Assembly: GCA_964392365.1 (NCBI GenBank)
Contig: CAYMPH010000013.1
Span: 1-64,000 of the forward strand
DNA: 64,000 nucleotides
Reading direction: 5' to 3'
Origin: CAYMPH01 sp964392365
GTDB lineage: Bacteria > Spirochaetota > UBA4802 > UBA5550
The notes beneath the pieces are model-generated. The model worked only from the letters and a program-made list of their open reading frames with translations. It had not been told where the DNA came from and did no database searches. Below, piece by piece: positions 34,390-43,419 of this stretch (positions within the stretch are counted from its first letter, which is position 1; each line of letters opens with the position of its first letter). A program made the translations under genes and the position numbers.

Positions 34390-35457
34390 ATGTCAGATAC
34401 TATTTTTCGGGATTTGCAGAAAAGGCTGGATATGTATTCACTCGGATTTCCGGCTACAGAAAGCGGAATTGAAATAAAAATACTTAAAAAATTATTCAAT
34501 CCCAAAGATGCAGAAATGTTTCTCAACATGTCGCCTGCAGTGGAAGAGCCTGCAAAAGTAGCAGCCCGACTGGGGAAACCCGAGGATGAAATTGCCGCTC
34601 ATCTGGAGGATATGGCGCAGCAGGGACTGTTATTCAGATTAAAAAAAGGCGACTCTGTTAAATATGGAGCTATACCTTTCATGCACGGACTGGTGGAATT
34701 TCATGTCAAGACGCTTGACCGTGAACTGGGCGATATGATGGAAAAGTATTTCGAGCAGGGTTTTCACAAAACCATTGCAGACGTAAAAGGAATGTTTCTC
34801 AGGACAGTTCCTGTGCATGAATCCATATCAGTTGAACACAATATAGCAACTTTTGATGATGCAAGGGCTATTCTTGAAAAAAATGAAACAATTGTCGTGA
34901 CAGAATGCTTCTGCCGGAAAGAAAAAATCATATCTGACAAAGGATGCGGCAAAGTACTGGAAGCATGCTTCATGTTCGGCTCAATGGCAAAATATTATAT
35001 AGACAACAATCTTGGAAGACAAGTTAGTCTTAATGAAGCAATTGATATTCTGAAAAAAGCTCAGGAAGCAGGGCTTGTTACTCAGCCTGGAACAGCGCAG
35101 AATCCTGCCGGTATGTGTAACTGCTGCGGAGACTGCTGTGCAGTTCTTGGAGCGATAAAAAAATTCCCTAAACCGGCTGAAATAGTTTTCTCAAACTACA
35201 AGGCAGTTGTAGACGATATAAGCTGTACCGGCTGCGAAATCTGTCTGGACCGCTGCCAGATGGATGCTATAACCATGTCCGGCGACAATATAGCGCAGAT
35301 AAATCCCGACAGGTGCATCGGATGCGGATTATGCGTTACAACCTGTTCAGCAGATGCAATCAGTCTAAAAGCAAAGGAATCTGCAGCACTTCGCATTCCG
35401 CCTGCAACCAGCGGCGAACAGATGATGCAGATCGCAAAAAACAGGGGCATTATTTAA
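34390..35457 (+). CDS. 4Fe-4S electron-transfer protein with N-terminal helical (winged-helix-like) domain
   Basis: 355 residues. Residues 20-90 resemble a winged helix (AAHLEDMAQQGLLFRLKKGD). Additional Cys motifs follow: CFCRKEKIISDKGCGK with a later C, and CNCCGDCC. Two classical 4Fe-4S motifs follow, CTGCEICLDRC and CIGCGLCVTTC. Proteins of this type are found beside OYE-family enzymes in anaerobes. It probably carries electrons to or from the two flavoenzymes. The first Cys-rich part may bind a third cluster. It starts 24 bp after the second OYE gene. Confidence 0.85.
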   Translation: MSDTIFRDLQKRLDMYSLGFPATESGIEIKILKKLFNPKDAEMFLNMSPAVEEPAKVAARLGKPEDEIAAHLEDMAQQGLLFRLKKGDSVKYGAIPFMHGLVEFHVKTLDRELGDMMEKYFEQGFHKTIADVKGMFLRTVPVHESISVEHNIATFDDARAILEKNETIVVTECFCRKEKIISDKGCGKVLEACFMFGSMAKYYIDNNLGRQVSLNEAIDILKKAQEAGLVTQPGTAQNPAGMCNCCGDCCAVLGAIKKFPKPAEIVFSNYKAVVDDISCTGCEICLDRCQMDAITMSGDNIAQINPDRCIGCGLCVTTCSADAISLKAKESAALRIPPATSGEQMMQIAKNRGII

Positions 35458-35473
35458 TTTTACTCATTTTATT

Positions 35474-35505
35474 AAGGCTGATTCTGTATTCACAGGATCA
35501 GCCTT
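35474..35505. terminator. Hairpin after the OYE/Fe-S operon
   Basis: Arms of 14 bp (AAGGCTGATTCTGT / ACAGGATCAGCCTT) have one mismatch. The T-tract is weak, so this may be a bidirectional or Rho-assisted terminator. It is 17 bp after the stop. Confidence 0.55.
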
Positions 35506-35610
35506 CTAAATACCACTCGAACATTCTGCAATCAAAAAAACATTGTTTTTCAATTTGAACCTATATTAATTTATAATTTTTTTAAAAAAAAATGTATTTT
35601 TACTTTAAAA

Positions 35611-35649
35611 TTCTGATATAAATAATAATGATTACCCATTATATCAGAA
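35611..35649. promoter_or_regulatory. Inverted repeat upstream of the first esterase lipoprotein
   Basis: Perfect 11-bp arms TTCTGATATAA and TTATATCAGAA are separated by 17 bp and end 21 bp before the TTG start. It may be an operator or a 5' hairpin near the ribosome-binding site. Confidence 0.5.
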
Positions 35650-35670
35650 AAAAAACATGCGGAGACTTAT

Positions 35671-36753
35671 TTGATAAAAAGAATTCGAACTGCTGTTTAT
35701 ACGATCATCCCGATCATAACAGTTATTATTTTTTATACATCATGCAGTAACACTGCAGAAAATACATCATTAACTCTGATGGAAGAGCTTCGCGCGCTCG
35801 ATCTGGACAAGTACATAGACAGCGTTGATTACGAAAGCAGCGCTGCACATTCTGATCCTACATGGAAAATATACAGTTATGACACCTCTGTGTGCAAATG
35901 CGTTTTAGGCAGTGAATTTCATATCGGACTAAAAGAAAAAACAGCCACTAATAATATTGTATTCCTTATGGATGGAGGCGGAGCCTGCTGGCCCGGGAAA
36001 GATTCCTGTTCAAAAACTGCAGGTTTACCTTCAGGATGGAATGATTCAACAGGCAATCCTTTAAACGGCTGGAGTGTTGTTCATGTGCCGTATTGTGACG
36101 GCAGCGTGCATATGGGCGACAATGACGCCAATTACGATGGAGCAGATCACTATCACAGAGGATTAAAACTCACTACAGCCGGAATTGCAATTATGAAAAA
36201 CTTAAATCCGAATCCTCCGAAAATATTCATAACCGGATGCAGCGCAGGCGGATACGGAACATTCATAGCCTATCTCTTAATCAGGCGCTTTTTTCCTGAT
36301 TCAGCTTTATATATTTTTAACGATTCGGGTCCGGGATTATGGAATCCGGATAACGGCATGAAGGAAAAAGTTGTTGATACATGGAAATATACTTCATATA
36401 TTCCTGAAAGCTGCACAAGCTGCGATACCCAGATAATGAATCTTTACGAATGGATTTTAAAGCGCGACACCAATGTCAGGATCGGGTTATTCTCGTCTTA
36501 TAATGACAGCATCATAGGTGGTTCTTTTCTGAACATGATCTCTGCTGACTATAAAGATCTTCTAGTATCAACATCAAACTCGATACAATCTAAATACCCT
36601 GCACGCTTCAATCGATTTCTGATAAATGGAACTACCCATTGCGTAGGAGAAGTACCGGCATCCTATTCCTATGAGATAAATAGTACTTCTCTTTTAACCT
36701 GGATAAGCCGGCTGGTTAATGACAATACCGCCTGGGGTGACCTTCTTGAGTAG
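35671..36753 (+). CDS. Pectinacetylesterase/Notum-like lipoprotein, copy 1
   Basis: 360 residues. A basic start and hydrophobic helix end in a lipobox (FYTSC, Cys25), so it is probably a lipoprotein. The oxyanion-type MDGGGACW (100-107) and nucleophile motif GCSAGGYGTF with Ser191 identify the pectinacetylesterase/Notum family of carboxylesterases. A SYNDS segment and TTHCVG near the end supply candidate Asp and His. The start is TTG with GGAG 8 nt upstream. Six or more Cys may form disulfides. The substrate could be acetylated polysaccharide or an acylated protein or lipid; it cannot be told. Confidence 0.85.
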   Translation: MIKRIRTAVYTIIPIITVIIFYTSCSNTAENTSLTLMEELRALDLDKYIDSVDYESSAAHSDPTWKIYSYDTSVCKCVLGSEFHIGLKEKTATNNIVFLMDGGGACWPGKDSCSKTAGLPSGWNDSTGNPLNGWSVVHVPYCDGSVHMGDNDANYDGADHYHRGLKLTTAGIAIMKNLNPNPPKIFITGCSAGGYGTFIAYLLIRRFFPDSALYIFNDSGPGLWNPDNGMKEKVVDTWKYTSYIPESCTSCDTQIMNLYEWILKRDTNVRIGLFSSYNDSIIGGSFLNMISADYKDLLVSTSNSIQSKYPARFNRFLINGTTHCVGEVPASYSYEINSTSLLTWISRLVNDNTAWGDLLE

Positions 36754-36810
36754 AAGACGAGTGTATCGCAACCGGATCAGGGAAACTTGTAAATACAGCT
36801 GGAGACTTGT

Positions 36811-37923
36811 TTGATAAATAAAAATCATTTACAAATACATACTGTACTACTGATACTATCAGTTATATTATTTTTCCCTTCATGCGGCAAGCCGGCTTCA
36901 AGTCAGTCATTGCCTTTACAGCCATTGACTTTAACTGAAGAGCTTAAAGCACTTAACATTGACAGGTACATTGACAGTGTTCCACACTCCGGCTTTTCTG
37001 CAATGGCGTCAGATCCATCATGGATAATATACAAATATAACAAGTCAGTATGCAAATGTATTTTTGAGGAAGATTTCCATATTGCTTATAAGAAGAAAAA
37101 AGATACAGAAAACATTATTTTTTTCATGTCAGGCGGAGGCGCATGCTGGGAGGGTAATGACGCTTGCATGAAATACGCTAAACTGCCTAAAGGGTGGAAA
37201 GACACAGCCGGTTTTCCTTTTAACGGCTGGAGCGTAATTCACGTACCATATTGCGACGGCAGCGTTCACATGGGGGACAATGTAATCAATTACGACGGAA
37301 AGGTTCATAACCATCAGGGCTTGAAACTCACAACAGCCGGAGTTTCATTAATGAAAAAAATAAACCCAAATCCTAAAAAAATATTAATTACAGGATCCAG
37401 CGCAGGCGGTTACGGGACATTCACGGCATATCTTTTAATAAGGAGTTTATTCCCTGATTCAGCTTTATATATCTTTAATGATTCCGGACCGGGTCTGTGG
37501 AACCAGAATAACGGCATGAAGGAAAAAATCGAAAAGGCCTGGAAATATATTTCTTTTTTTCCAAAAAGCTGCACGAACTGCGATGAGCATTTAATATATC
37601 TATACGACTGGATTCTGGAAAGAGATCCTAATGTAAAGATAGGACTCTTTTCGTCATACAATGACAGCACTGTTGGAAATTATTACCTGAAAATGAACAC
37701 GCCCGAGACACCGGATGCATATAAAAATCTTCTGACATCAACTTCCGGTGAAATACAGAAGAAACATCCTGAGAGATTTAAGCGTTTTTTTATAGACTCG
37801 GATATTCATTGCGTAGTTAATGCACCGGGAAAATATTCCTATAAAATACAGGGCATAACTATTTTCAGCTGGCTTAAAAAAATGTTAAATGATGATCCCG
37901 ACTGGAAAGATCTCCTTGAATAA
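36811..37923 (+). CDS. Pectinacetylesterase/Notum-like lipoprotein, copy 2
   Basis: 370 residues, a clear paralogue of the preceding gene over its whole length. Lipobox FFPSC, MSGGGACW, GSSAGGYGTF with the nucleophile Ser, and SYNDS are all kept; DIHCV replaces TTHCV. It too starts with TTG, and the sequence GGAGACTTGTTTGATAAA around the start is almost identical to copy 1, showing a tandem duplication that included the initiation region. The gap of 57 bp has no terminator, so the two are probably co-transcribed. Confidence 0.85.
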   Translation: MINKNHLQIHTVLLILSVILFFPSCGKPASSQSLPLQPLTLTEELKALNIDRYIDSVPHSGFSAMASDPSWIIYKYNKSVCKCIFEEDFHIAYKKKKDTENIIFFMSGGGACWEGNDACMKYAKLPKGWKDTAGFPFNGWSVIHVPYCDGSVHMGDNVINYDGKVHNHQGLKLTTAGVSLMKKINPNPKKILITGSSAGGYGTFTAYLLIRSLFPDSALYIFNDSGPGLWNQNNGMKEKIEKAWKYISFFPKSCTNCDEHLIYLYDWILERDPNVKIGLFSSYNDSTVGNYYLKMNTPETPDAYKNLLTSTSGEIQKKHPERFKRFFIDSDIHCVVNAPGKYSYKIQGITIFSWLKKMLNDDPDWKDLLE

Positions 37924-37943
37924 AATCGGGATCATCCGGGTTG

Positions 37944-39341
37944 CTACATTATTTTATTTGTCCTGCGCCATATATTCATCTTTTCTGCTGACTTGATTAA
38001 ATTATCTCTATAATCCGGATGAGCAATGCTGATCAGTTTTTCCGCACGCATCCATGTCGGACAAGCAGCAAGGCGGACTGCTCCGAATTCCGTAACAATA
38101 AAATCAACAGCCTGACGCGGAACAGTAACAATTGTCCCGGGTTCGAAACTCGGAACTATCCTTGACTGGATTTTTCCTTCGGAATCTTTGTATGTAGATG
38201 AAAGGCATATAAAGCTTCTTCCCCTGTGGGAACGGAAAGATCCCATTACAAAATCAAGCATTCCCCCATTACCGGAAATCTGCTGCGGGACTCCATTAAT
38301 TACAAGACTCTCTGCATTAACCTGAGAGAAGAGATCTACCTGAAGCGCATTATTGACGCTGACAAAATTATCTATTTCGCTGATTACGCTTTCATTGTTG
38401 GTATAATCAACAGGATAAGCAATAAGCCCGGGATTATCGTCCATGAAATCATACATGGTTTTACTTCCAAGTGCAAAAGTATATGCGCATAGATCGTGAT
38501 CAATATTCTTCCTGCTGCCGTTCATCTTTCCTGAAGCGATCATTTTCACGAACGCATCAACAAACATTTCAGTATGCCCTCCAAGATTTTTTAAATCTGA
38601 CTCGGCTATCATTTCACCCACGAGATTCGGCATACCCCCTATTCCAAGCTGAATGCAGCATCCGTCATTTATATGCATCATAATATGATTGGCAATCTGC
38701 TTATCAACCTCTGTATGAGGATCAGACGGCATATAAAAAAGCTGCTGGGTTTCAGGCGCTTCAACAATATGGCTGATCTTTGAAATATGCACAGCGTTTT
38801 CCACTCCGAGACATCTCGGCTGATTTTTATTAACTTCAACTATTACTACATCCGCTGTATCAACGCAGGCGCACGAATGGGAACACTGCGGACCGAAATT
38901 AAAATAACCATACTGATCCATTGGACCGGCCTGAAGAATTGCATAGACCCTGACATCTTTTGCAATTGCTCCCTCATTGTAATAAACCGAACGGTATGAC
39001 CTCGGCTTGCTGTTTCTATGATAAAATGGCGCACGCTGATAAAGAATCGGAGAGTAAAACGGCTGCCCAACGAACTGAAGCATTCTTGTCAGCTTAGTCC
39101 AGTGCCAGTCAACATAAGAAAAGCTCTGAGGATGCTTGGAGACCTCAGGAACCGGAGGAACTGTAGTTGTTGCATAAACCTGCACATCTTTTAAATTTTC
39201 AGCTCTTGCTGCCAGGGCGATATCACACATAACAGGTTTTCCGTTGAATGAGCCGTAATCCACCACATCACCGGATTTTATCCGGCTGACTGCATTTGCC
39301 GCAGTTGTTAATTTCTCTGAATATTCATTTAAATATGACAT
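37944..39341 (-). CDS. Acetyl-CoA hydrolase/CoA-transferase family protein
   Basis: 465 residues in two CoA-transferase domains. LFSQVNAESLVING carries the likely catalytic Glu, and GNGGMLDFVMGSFRSHRG and the C-terminal ISIAHPDYRDNLIK are standard for 4-hydroxybutyrate/butyryl-CoA:acetate-type transferases. It would move CoA between acyl chains and acetate or release acetate from acetyl-CoA. It is the only minus-strand gene between 22.7 and 54.3 kb and is divergent from the acyl-CoA ligase; the 286-bp gap between them should hold both promoters. Confidence 0.88.
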   Translation of the reverse strand: MSYLNEYSEKLTTAANAVSRIKSGDVVDYGSFNGKPVMCDIALAARAENLKDVQVYATTTVPPVPEVSKHPQSFSYVDWHWTKLTRMLQFVGQPFYSPILYQRAPFYHRNSKPRSYRSVYYNEGAIAKDVRVYAILQAGPMDQYGYFNFGPQCSHSCACVDTADVVIVEVNKNQPRCLGVENAVHISKISHIVEAPETQQLFYMPSDPHTEVDKQIANHIMMHINDGCCIQLGIGGMPNLVGEMIAESDLKNLGGHTEMFVDAFVKMIASGKMNGSRKNIDHDLCAYTFALGSKTMYDFMDDNPGLIAYPVDYTNNESVISEIDNFVSVNNALQVDLFSQVNAESLVINGVPQQISGNGGMLDFVMGSFRSHRGRSFICLSSTYKDSEGKIQSRIVPSFEPGTIVTVPRQAVDFIVTEFGAVRLAACPTWMRAEKLISIAHPDYRDNLIKSAEKMNIWRRTNKIM

Positions 39342-39627
39342 TGTTTATCCTTTTTTGCATTTTATTACAACATTGAAGCTGAAAAGATAAAAAATATTTC
39401 GCATATTCAGAATGCAATAAAAAAAAATCCATATTCAAGATTAACATAAATGTATTTTTGTTTAAAAGATACTGCTTTTTTTCTTTTTCGGCATTTTAAT
39501 GAAAAATGATTGACTCCATGATCTATAATGTAAAAAACATCTAAAGGTTACCAATAAATAGTTAATTAAAAACAACTCAATAGAGTAATTTTATAATAAA
39601 ATAATAAAAAAAAGAGGGATAACCACT

Positions 39628-41427
39628 ATGGCAAAAAAGTACACTCTAACAAAACCCGACAATTTAGTAGAACTTTTTGAAAACAGTATCAAAAAATTTC
39701 CGGATAATCCATGCCTTGGAACGAAAAATGCACAGGGCGAATACGAATGGATCACATATCGTGAAATGGGTGTTCGAATCGACAACCTGAGAAGCGGCTT
39801 AGCAAGTATAGGAGTAAAAAAAGGCGATGGAGTAGGAATCATATCCAATAACAGCGTTGACTGGGCAGTTGGACACTATGCAGTTCTCGGGCTCGGAGCA
39901 ATGTATGTACCTATGTATGAAGCAGAATTGTCACAGGTCTGGGAATATATCATAAAAGACAGCGCAGTAAAAGTTCTTTTTGTTTCTAAGCCTGAAATAT
40001 ATGAAAAAGTTAAAAATTTTCCTAAAAAAATTCCAACACTGAAAAAAATTATCCAGATGAAGGGTGAAGGAAAAGACACAATGTCCGAACTTGAAAAGAT
40101 CGGAGCAAAAAAGAAAGTTAAGTCAATTTACCCTAAACCTGATGAAGTTGCTGTTCTTGTTTACACATCAGGAACAACCGGCGATCCGAAAGGTGTTCTT
40201 CTCACACATGGAAACTGGACAAGCAATCACCATGCAAGATTTGTATCTTATCCTCAGTGGAATCCGCAAGACCGCACACTGTCAATTCTACCTTGGGCAC
40301 ATTGCTTCGGACTTGGAGAAATGCATTCTTTTACAGCTATTGGAGGTTCTCTTGGTTTCATGGAAAGCACCAATACTGTTGTTGAAGACATGTCTAAAAT
40401 CAGGCCAACTTTTCTTATAGCAGTACCTCGAATTTTCAACAAGGTTTATGATACAATTGTAACCAGGGTAAACGATGCGGGCGGAGTTAAAAAGAAACTT
40501 TTCGATGCGGGCGTTAATGCATCAAAAGAAATCCGACGCCTTGCAGAGCAGGGAAAAAGAAGCCGTATTGCTGAATTTAAATTCAAACTGGTCGACAAAA
40601 TAGTATTCCAGAAAGTCCGCGACCTGTTCGGAGGAAGACTTGAAGGAGCTGTTACAGGAAGCGCTGCAATGAATCCGGATATTTCAAAATTCTTTTTTGA
40701 TATAGGCATTCCTCTATATGATGTATATGGACTGTCAGAAACTTCACCCGGTATCACATGCAATTCCCCTTCGGCCTATAAAATAGGCAGCGTTGGAAGA
40801 GTTATAGACAAGGTAACCGTTGTTATAGATAAATCTGTGGTTTCCAAGGATGCAGTAGATGGCGAAATCGTTGTATATGGACCAAATGTAATGAAGGGCT
40901 ATCATAAAAAACCGCAGGCAACAAAAGAAGTCATGACTAAAGACGGCGGAGTAAGAACAGGAGATAGAGGCCGTATAGATGAAGACGGTTTCATGTGGAT
41001 AACCGGCCGTATAAAAGAGCAGTACAAGCTTGAAAACGGAAAATACGTTTTCCCTGCAGCTCTTGAAGAAGATATCTGCCTTAACCATTTTGTTCAGAAT
41101 GCGCTGATATACGGCGCCGGAAGAGAATACAATGTTTGTCTGATAGTGCCTGACTTCATTGCAGTAGAGAATTATGCGAAAAAGAATAAAATTCCCGGAG
41201 ATATAAAAGCTCTTGTTGCAAGAGAAGACATCCAGAAAATGATAACTACTGAAATCATTGATGCACTTAAACTTAAATATGGCGGATATGAAATTCCAAG
41301 AAAATTCTTGTTCCTAACAGAAGCATTCACTCTTGAAAACGGAATGATGACCCAGACAATGAAACTAAAGCGAAGAGTCATTACAGAAAAATATCCTGAA
41401 GAGATTGAAAGCCTTTACAAAAAATAA
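39628..41427 (+). CDS. Long-chain acyl-CoA synthetase (AMP-forming)
   Basis: 599 residues. The AMP-binding signature YTSGTTGDPKGVLLTHGNW is complete, DVYGLSETSPGI and TGDRGRIDEDGFMWITGR follow, and the catalytic Lys region KLENGKYVFP is present. The length and motifs resemble FadD15-type long-chain ligases. It activates free fatty acids such as those released by the nearby lipases. GAGGG lies 9 nt before the ATG, and a strong terminator follows, so it is probably monocistronic. Confidence 0.9.
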   Translation: MAKKYTLTKPDNLVELFENSIKKFPDNPCLGTKNAQGEYEWITYREMGVRIDNLRSGLASIGVKKGDGVGIISNNSVDWAVGHYAVLGLGAMYVPMYEAELSQVWEYIIKDSAVKVLFVSKPEIYEKVKNFPKKIPTLKKIIQMKGEGKDTMSELEKIGAKKKVKSIYPKPDEVAVLVYTSGTTGDPKGVLLTHGNWTSNHHARFVSYPQWNPQDRTLSILPWAHCFGLGEMHSFTAIGGSLGFMESTNTVVEDMSKIRPTFLIAVPRIFNKVYDTIVTRVNDAGGVKKKLFDAGVNASKEIRRLAEQGKRSRIAEFKFKLVDKIVFQKVRDLFGGRLEGAVTGSAAMNPDISKFFFDIGIPLYDVYGLSETSPGITCNSPSAYKIGSVGRVIDKVTVVIDKSVVSKDAVDGEIVVYGPNVMKGYHKKPQATKEVMTKDGGVRTGDRGRIDEDGFMWITGRIKEQYKLENGKYVFPAALEEDICLNHFVQNALIYGAGREYNVCLIVPDFIAVENYAKKNKIPGDIKALVAREDIQKMITTEIIDALKLKYGGYEIPRKFLFLTEAFTLENGMMTQTMKLKRRVITEKYPEEIESLYKK

Positions 41428-41452
41428 ATTTAATAATAAATAATCAGTAATT

Positions 41453-41484
41453 AAGCGCCTGCGAATATTCAGGCGCTTTTTTTT
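41453..41484 (+). terminator. Intrinsic terminator of the acyl-CoA ligase gene
   Basis: A 9-bp stem AAGCGCCTG / CAGGCGCTT with an 8-nt loop runs into eight T residues. Confidence 0.92.
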
Positions 41485-41825
41485 ATTATTTAAAAAAATC
41501 AGCCGGTAAGACAGATAAATAAATATTAAAATTGAACAATAATACCTGTTTTATATATATTCCAATAACAATTCAATGGATTTACTCAACTGTAACAGCC
41601 TTTTTCAGCATATTAAATGCAATAAATCCCTGAAAACTACGATTCAAGATTAAAAAATGATTCCTCCGGACTGTTATTATAGAAATAATTCTATATCAAA
41701 TCAAGACATCTTCCTATGAGAAGACAGAATTAAATTATTGTGCTAATTTTCATTCACGTACCGTCCGGACGGTTTCTGTATAAAATATAAAGATACAGTA
41801 TAATATTTAAATTGGAGGTCTCTAA
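41485..41825. other. Gene-free region before lip1
   Basis: No coding region is seen. The last 75 bp hold the lip1 promoter/operator, and GGAGGT precedes the start codon. The rest is AT-rich without recognisable structure. Confidence 0.5.
41753..41805 (+). promoter_or_regulatory. lip1 promoter with palindromic operator
   Basis: The perfect 14-bp palindrome ACCGTCCGGACGGT is at 41760-41773. It lies just after a -35-like TTCACG (41753-41758) and before -10-like stretches (TATAAA near 41779, TATAAT at 41800). The same palindrome with one changed central base lies before the lipase at 56264. The shape is typical of TetR-family operators. Confidence 0.65.
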
Positions 41826-42452
41826 ATGAAAAAAATCTTAATAGCATTATCAACAGTCGCACTTCTTTATTCCGCACCTGCTTTTGCTCTTGATCCAGTA
41901 GTTTTTGTTCACGGTTACAGCGGCAGCACTATAGTCAATTTTTCGCAAATGATTTCATGGTTTAAAGCTGACGGTTATCCTTCAAGTTATCTTAATTATT
42001 ATACATATAATACATTACCAGGCGTTGTAGCATCAGCAAAAATTCTGCAGACAAAAGTAAATGAAGCACTTGCAAGAACAGGCAAGACCAAGGTTGACCT
42101 TGTATGCCATTCTATGGGTGGTTTGGTTGCGCGTTATTATATGAAATATTTAGGCGGAGCAAGTAAAGTTAATCAGGTTGTTTATGTAGCAACTCCTCAC
42201 AGAGGAACCACTTGGGCTTATGTTGATTTTATTACTCAGGCTGCCAAAGATATGCGTCCGGGATCTTCTGTTTTAAATTCAATAAACGGATATTGCCCGG
42301 GTTTATCACTCTGGTCATCATGCGATGAGATTGTTCTTCCTAATTCAAGCGCAAATATGGGTTATGCAATGAATATCGGATGCTGGGGACATATTGCAAG
42401 CACATGGAGCTGGGACGTATATGTTAAGACAAGAGATTATATTAAACCTTGA
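41826..42452 (+). CDS. Secreted alpha/beta-fold lipase, copy 1
   Basis: 208 residues. A signal peptide (1-21, ending AFALD) precedes the compact lipase domain. The oxyanion motif is FVHGYSG, the nucleophile Ser96 lies in CHSMGG, Asp167 in SSCDEIVLP and His189 in WGHIAS form the likely triad. The size and motifs resemble small family I.4-type or related bacterial lipases. Cys157, Cys166 and Cys186 could form a disulfide. It would be exported and hydrolyse acyl esters. It is probably co-transcribed with the helical protein and lip2. Confidence 0.88.
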   Translation: MKKILIALSTVALLYSAPAFALDPVVFVHGYSGSTIVNFSQMISWFKADGYPSSYLNYYTYNTLPGVVASAKILQTKVNEALARTGKTKVDLVCHSMGGLVARYYMKYLGGASKVNQVVYVATPHRGTTWAYVDFITQAAKDMRPGSSVLNSINGYCPGLSLWSSCDEIVLPNSSANMGYAMNIGCWGHIASTWSWDVYVKTRDYIKP

Positions 42453-42460
42453 TATTTGAT

Positions 42461-43354
42461 ATGAATAAATCAATAAAATCTGAATCAGTTATTAATAAAA
42501 ATTCACAAATTCCGAGAGACGGCAATATACTGCCGTCTCAAAGAAGTTCCAATCTTAATAAAAATAATTCAGTTAAAAAATGCTCTAAGCACAATTTCAC
42601 AACATATTTTATTCTGTTAGCTATATTATCTATTGGAATTTATCTTGCAGTTCCGAAAAAAAATTCCAGCAGCAATTCAAGCAATAATCAGGCTATATCA
42701 GGAATATCTTATAATAAAAATAATTCTCACGAAAGCCAGACTTCTGAAAATGCAAATGTAACTGATCTTTTAAGATCATTTTTCGCATCACTTAAAAACC
42801 CTGAAATTGAAGATGATGGAAGCGGAACGAGCAAAGTAGTGGAGGAGATAAATAACCTCTCACAGGAAATCTGCAATAATGATAATCTTCCTGCGGATAT
42901 ATGGATTTCCCCCAAACTGATGAGCGAAGATATTTTTGAGCAGAAAAAAATTCTTGAGCAGCTTAAATCATACTGCATTAAGGTAAATAGCGGATCAGCT
43001 TCTGCATCTGAAAAAAAACAGTTTCTGGAATTAAAAATAAAATTATTAAATGAAAGAAACGAAATGATCAGTAAATATAATGATATACTTAAAAATTCAA
43101 TTGAGACTGTTAAATCAAAAATCGAAACCGCAGAAAACAAGGAAATTCAGGAAGGCATGAAAAACCAGCTTGATATAATGGAAGGAACGAACAACGAACT
43201 AGCTGCTGCAGCAGGCACTGAAAATAACACTGTAGTTTATATTGATACAGAAAGCGAACCGGGTCATTATTCGCGTATTGAACAGAATAAAAAGCAGATC
43301 GAAGAGCTTAACATTATAATATCAAAATACAGACAGGAACTTATAAATTTATAA
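42461..43354 (+). CDS. Membrane-anchored helical protein between two lipases
   Basis: About 297 residues from ATG 42461. A basic, Asn/Ser-rich cytoplasmic N-terminus (about 45 residues) precedes one membrane helix (YFILLAILSIGIYLAV). A Ser/Asn linker and an extracytoplasmic, largely helical domain with coiled-coil character follow. The layout (one N-terminal anchor, flexible linker, helical domain) is that of lipase foldases, but I see none of the Lif motifs. It has no good RBS and begins 8 bp after the lip1 stop, which suggests translational coupling. I infer a lipase helper role from position only. Confidence 0.7.
   Translation: MNKSIKSESVINKNSQIPRDGNILPSQRSSNLNKNNSVKKCSKHNFTTYFILLAILSIGIYLAVPKKNSSSNSSNNQAISGISYNKNNSHESQTSENANVTDLLRSFFASLKNPEIEDDGSGTSKVVEEINNLSQEICNNDNLPADIWISPKLMSEDIFEQKKILEQLKSYCIKVNSGSASASEKKQFLELKIKLLNERNEMISKYNDILKNSIETVKSKIETAENKEIQEGMKNQLDIMEGTNNELAAAAGTENNTVVYIDTESEPGHYSRIEQNKKQIEELNIIISKYRQELINL
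42516..42539 (+). other. Terminator-like stem inside the start of the helper gene
   Basis: A perfect 9-bp stem GAGACGGCA / TGCCGTCTC lies 63 bp after the lip1 stop. Its GAGACGG arm matches the stem of the lip2 terminator. The T-tract is missing. It may set lip1 mRNA stability or limit read-through, or be a captured old terminator. Confidence 0.6.
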
Positions 43355-43419
43355 TAGTTCAATAAATTTTTTATTACCATCTTAATTACAATATTTATTT
43401 CAAACCAGGAGGCTTATAA

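Noticed and set aside
39342..39627. TTGACT/TATAAT pair near 39510-39528 as a promoter for the acyl-CoA ligase
   Set aside because: The two elements are only about 8 bp apart, too close for a sigma-70 promoter.
42461..43354. Calling the helical protein between lip1 and lip2 a Lif foldase
   Set aside because: It has a similar layout but none of the Lif sequence patterns that are visible in the protein at 54298-55299.
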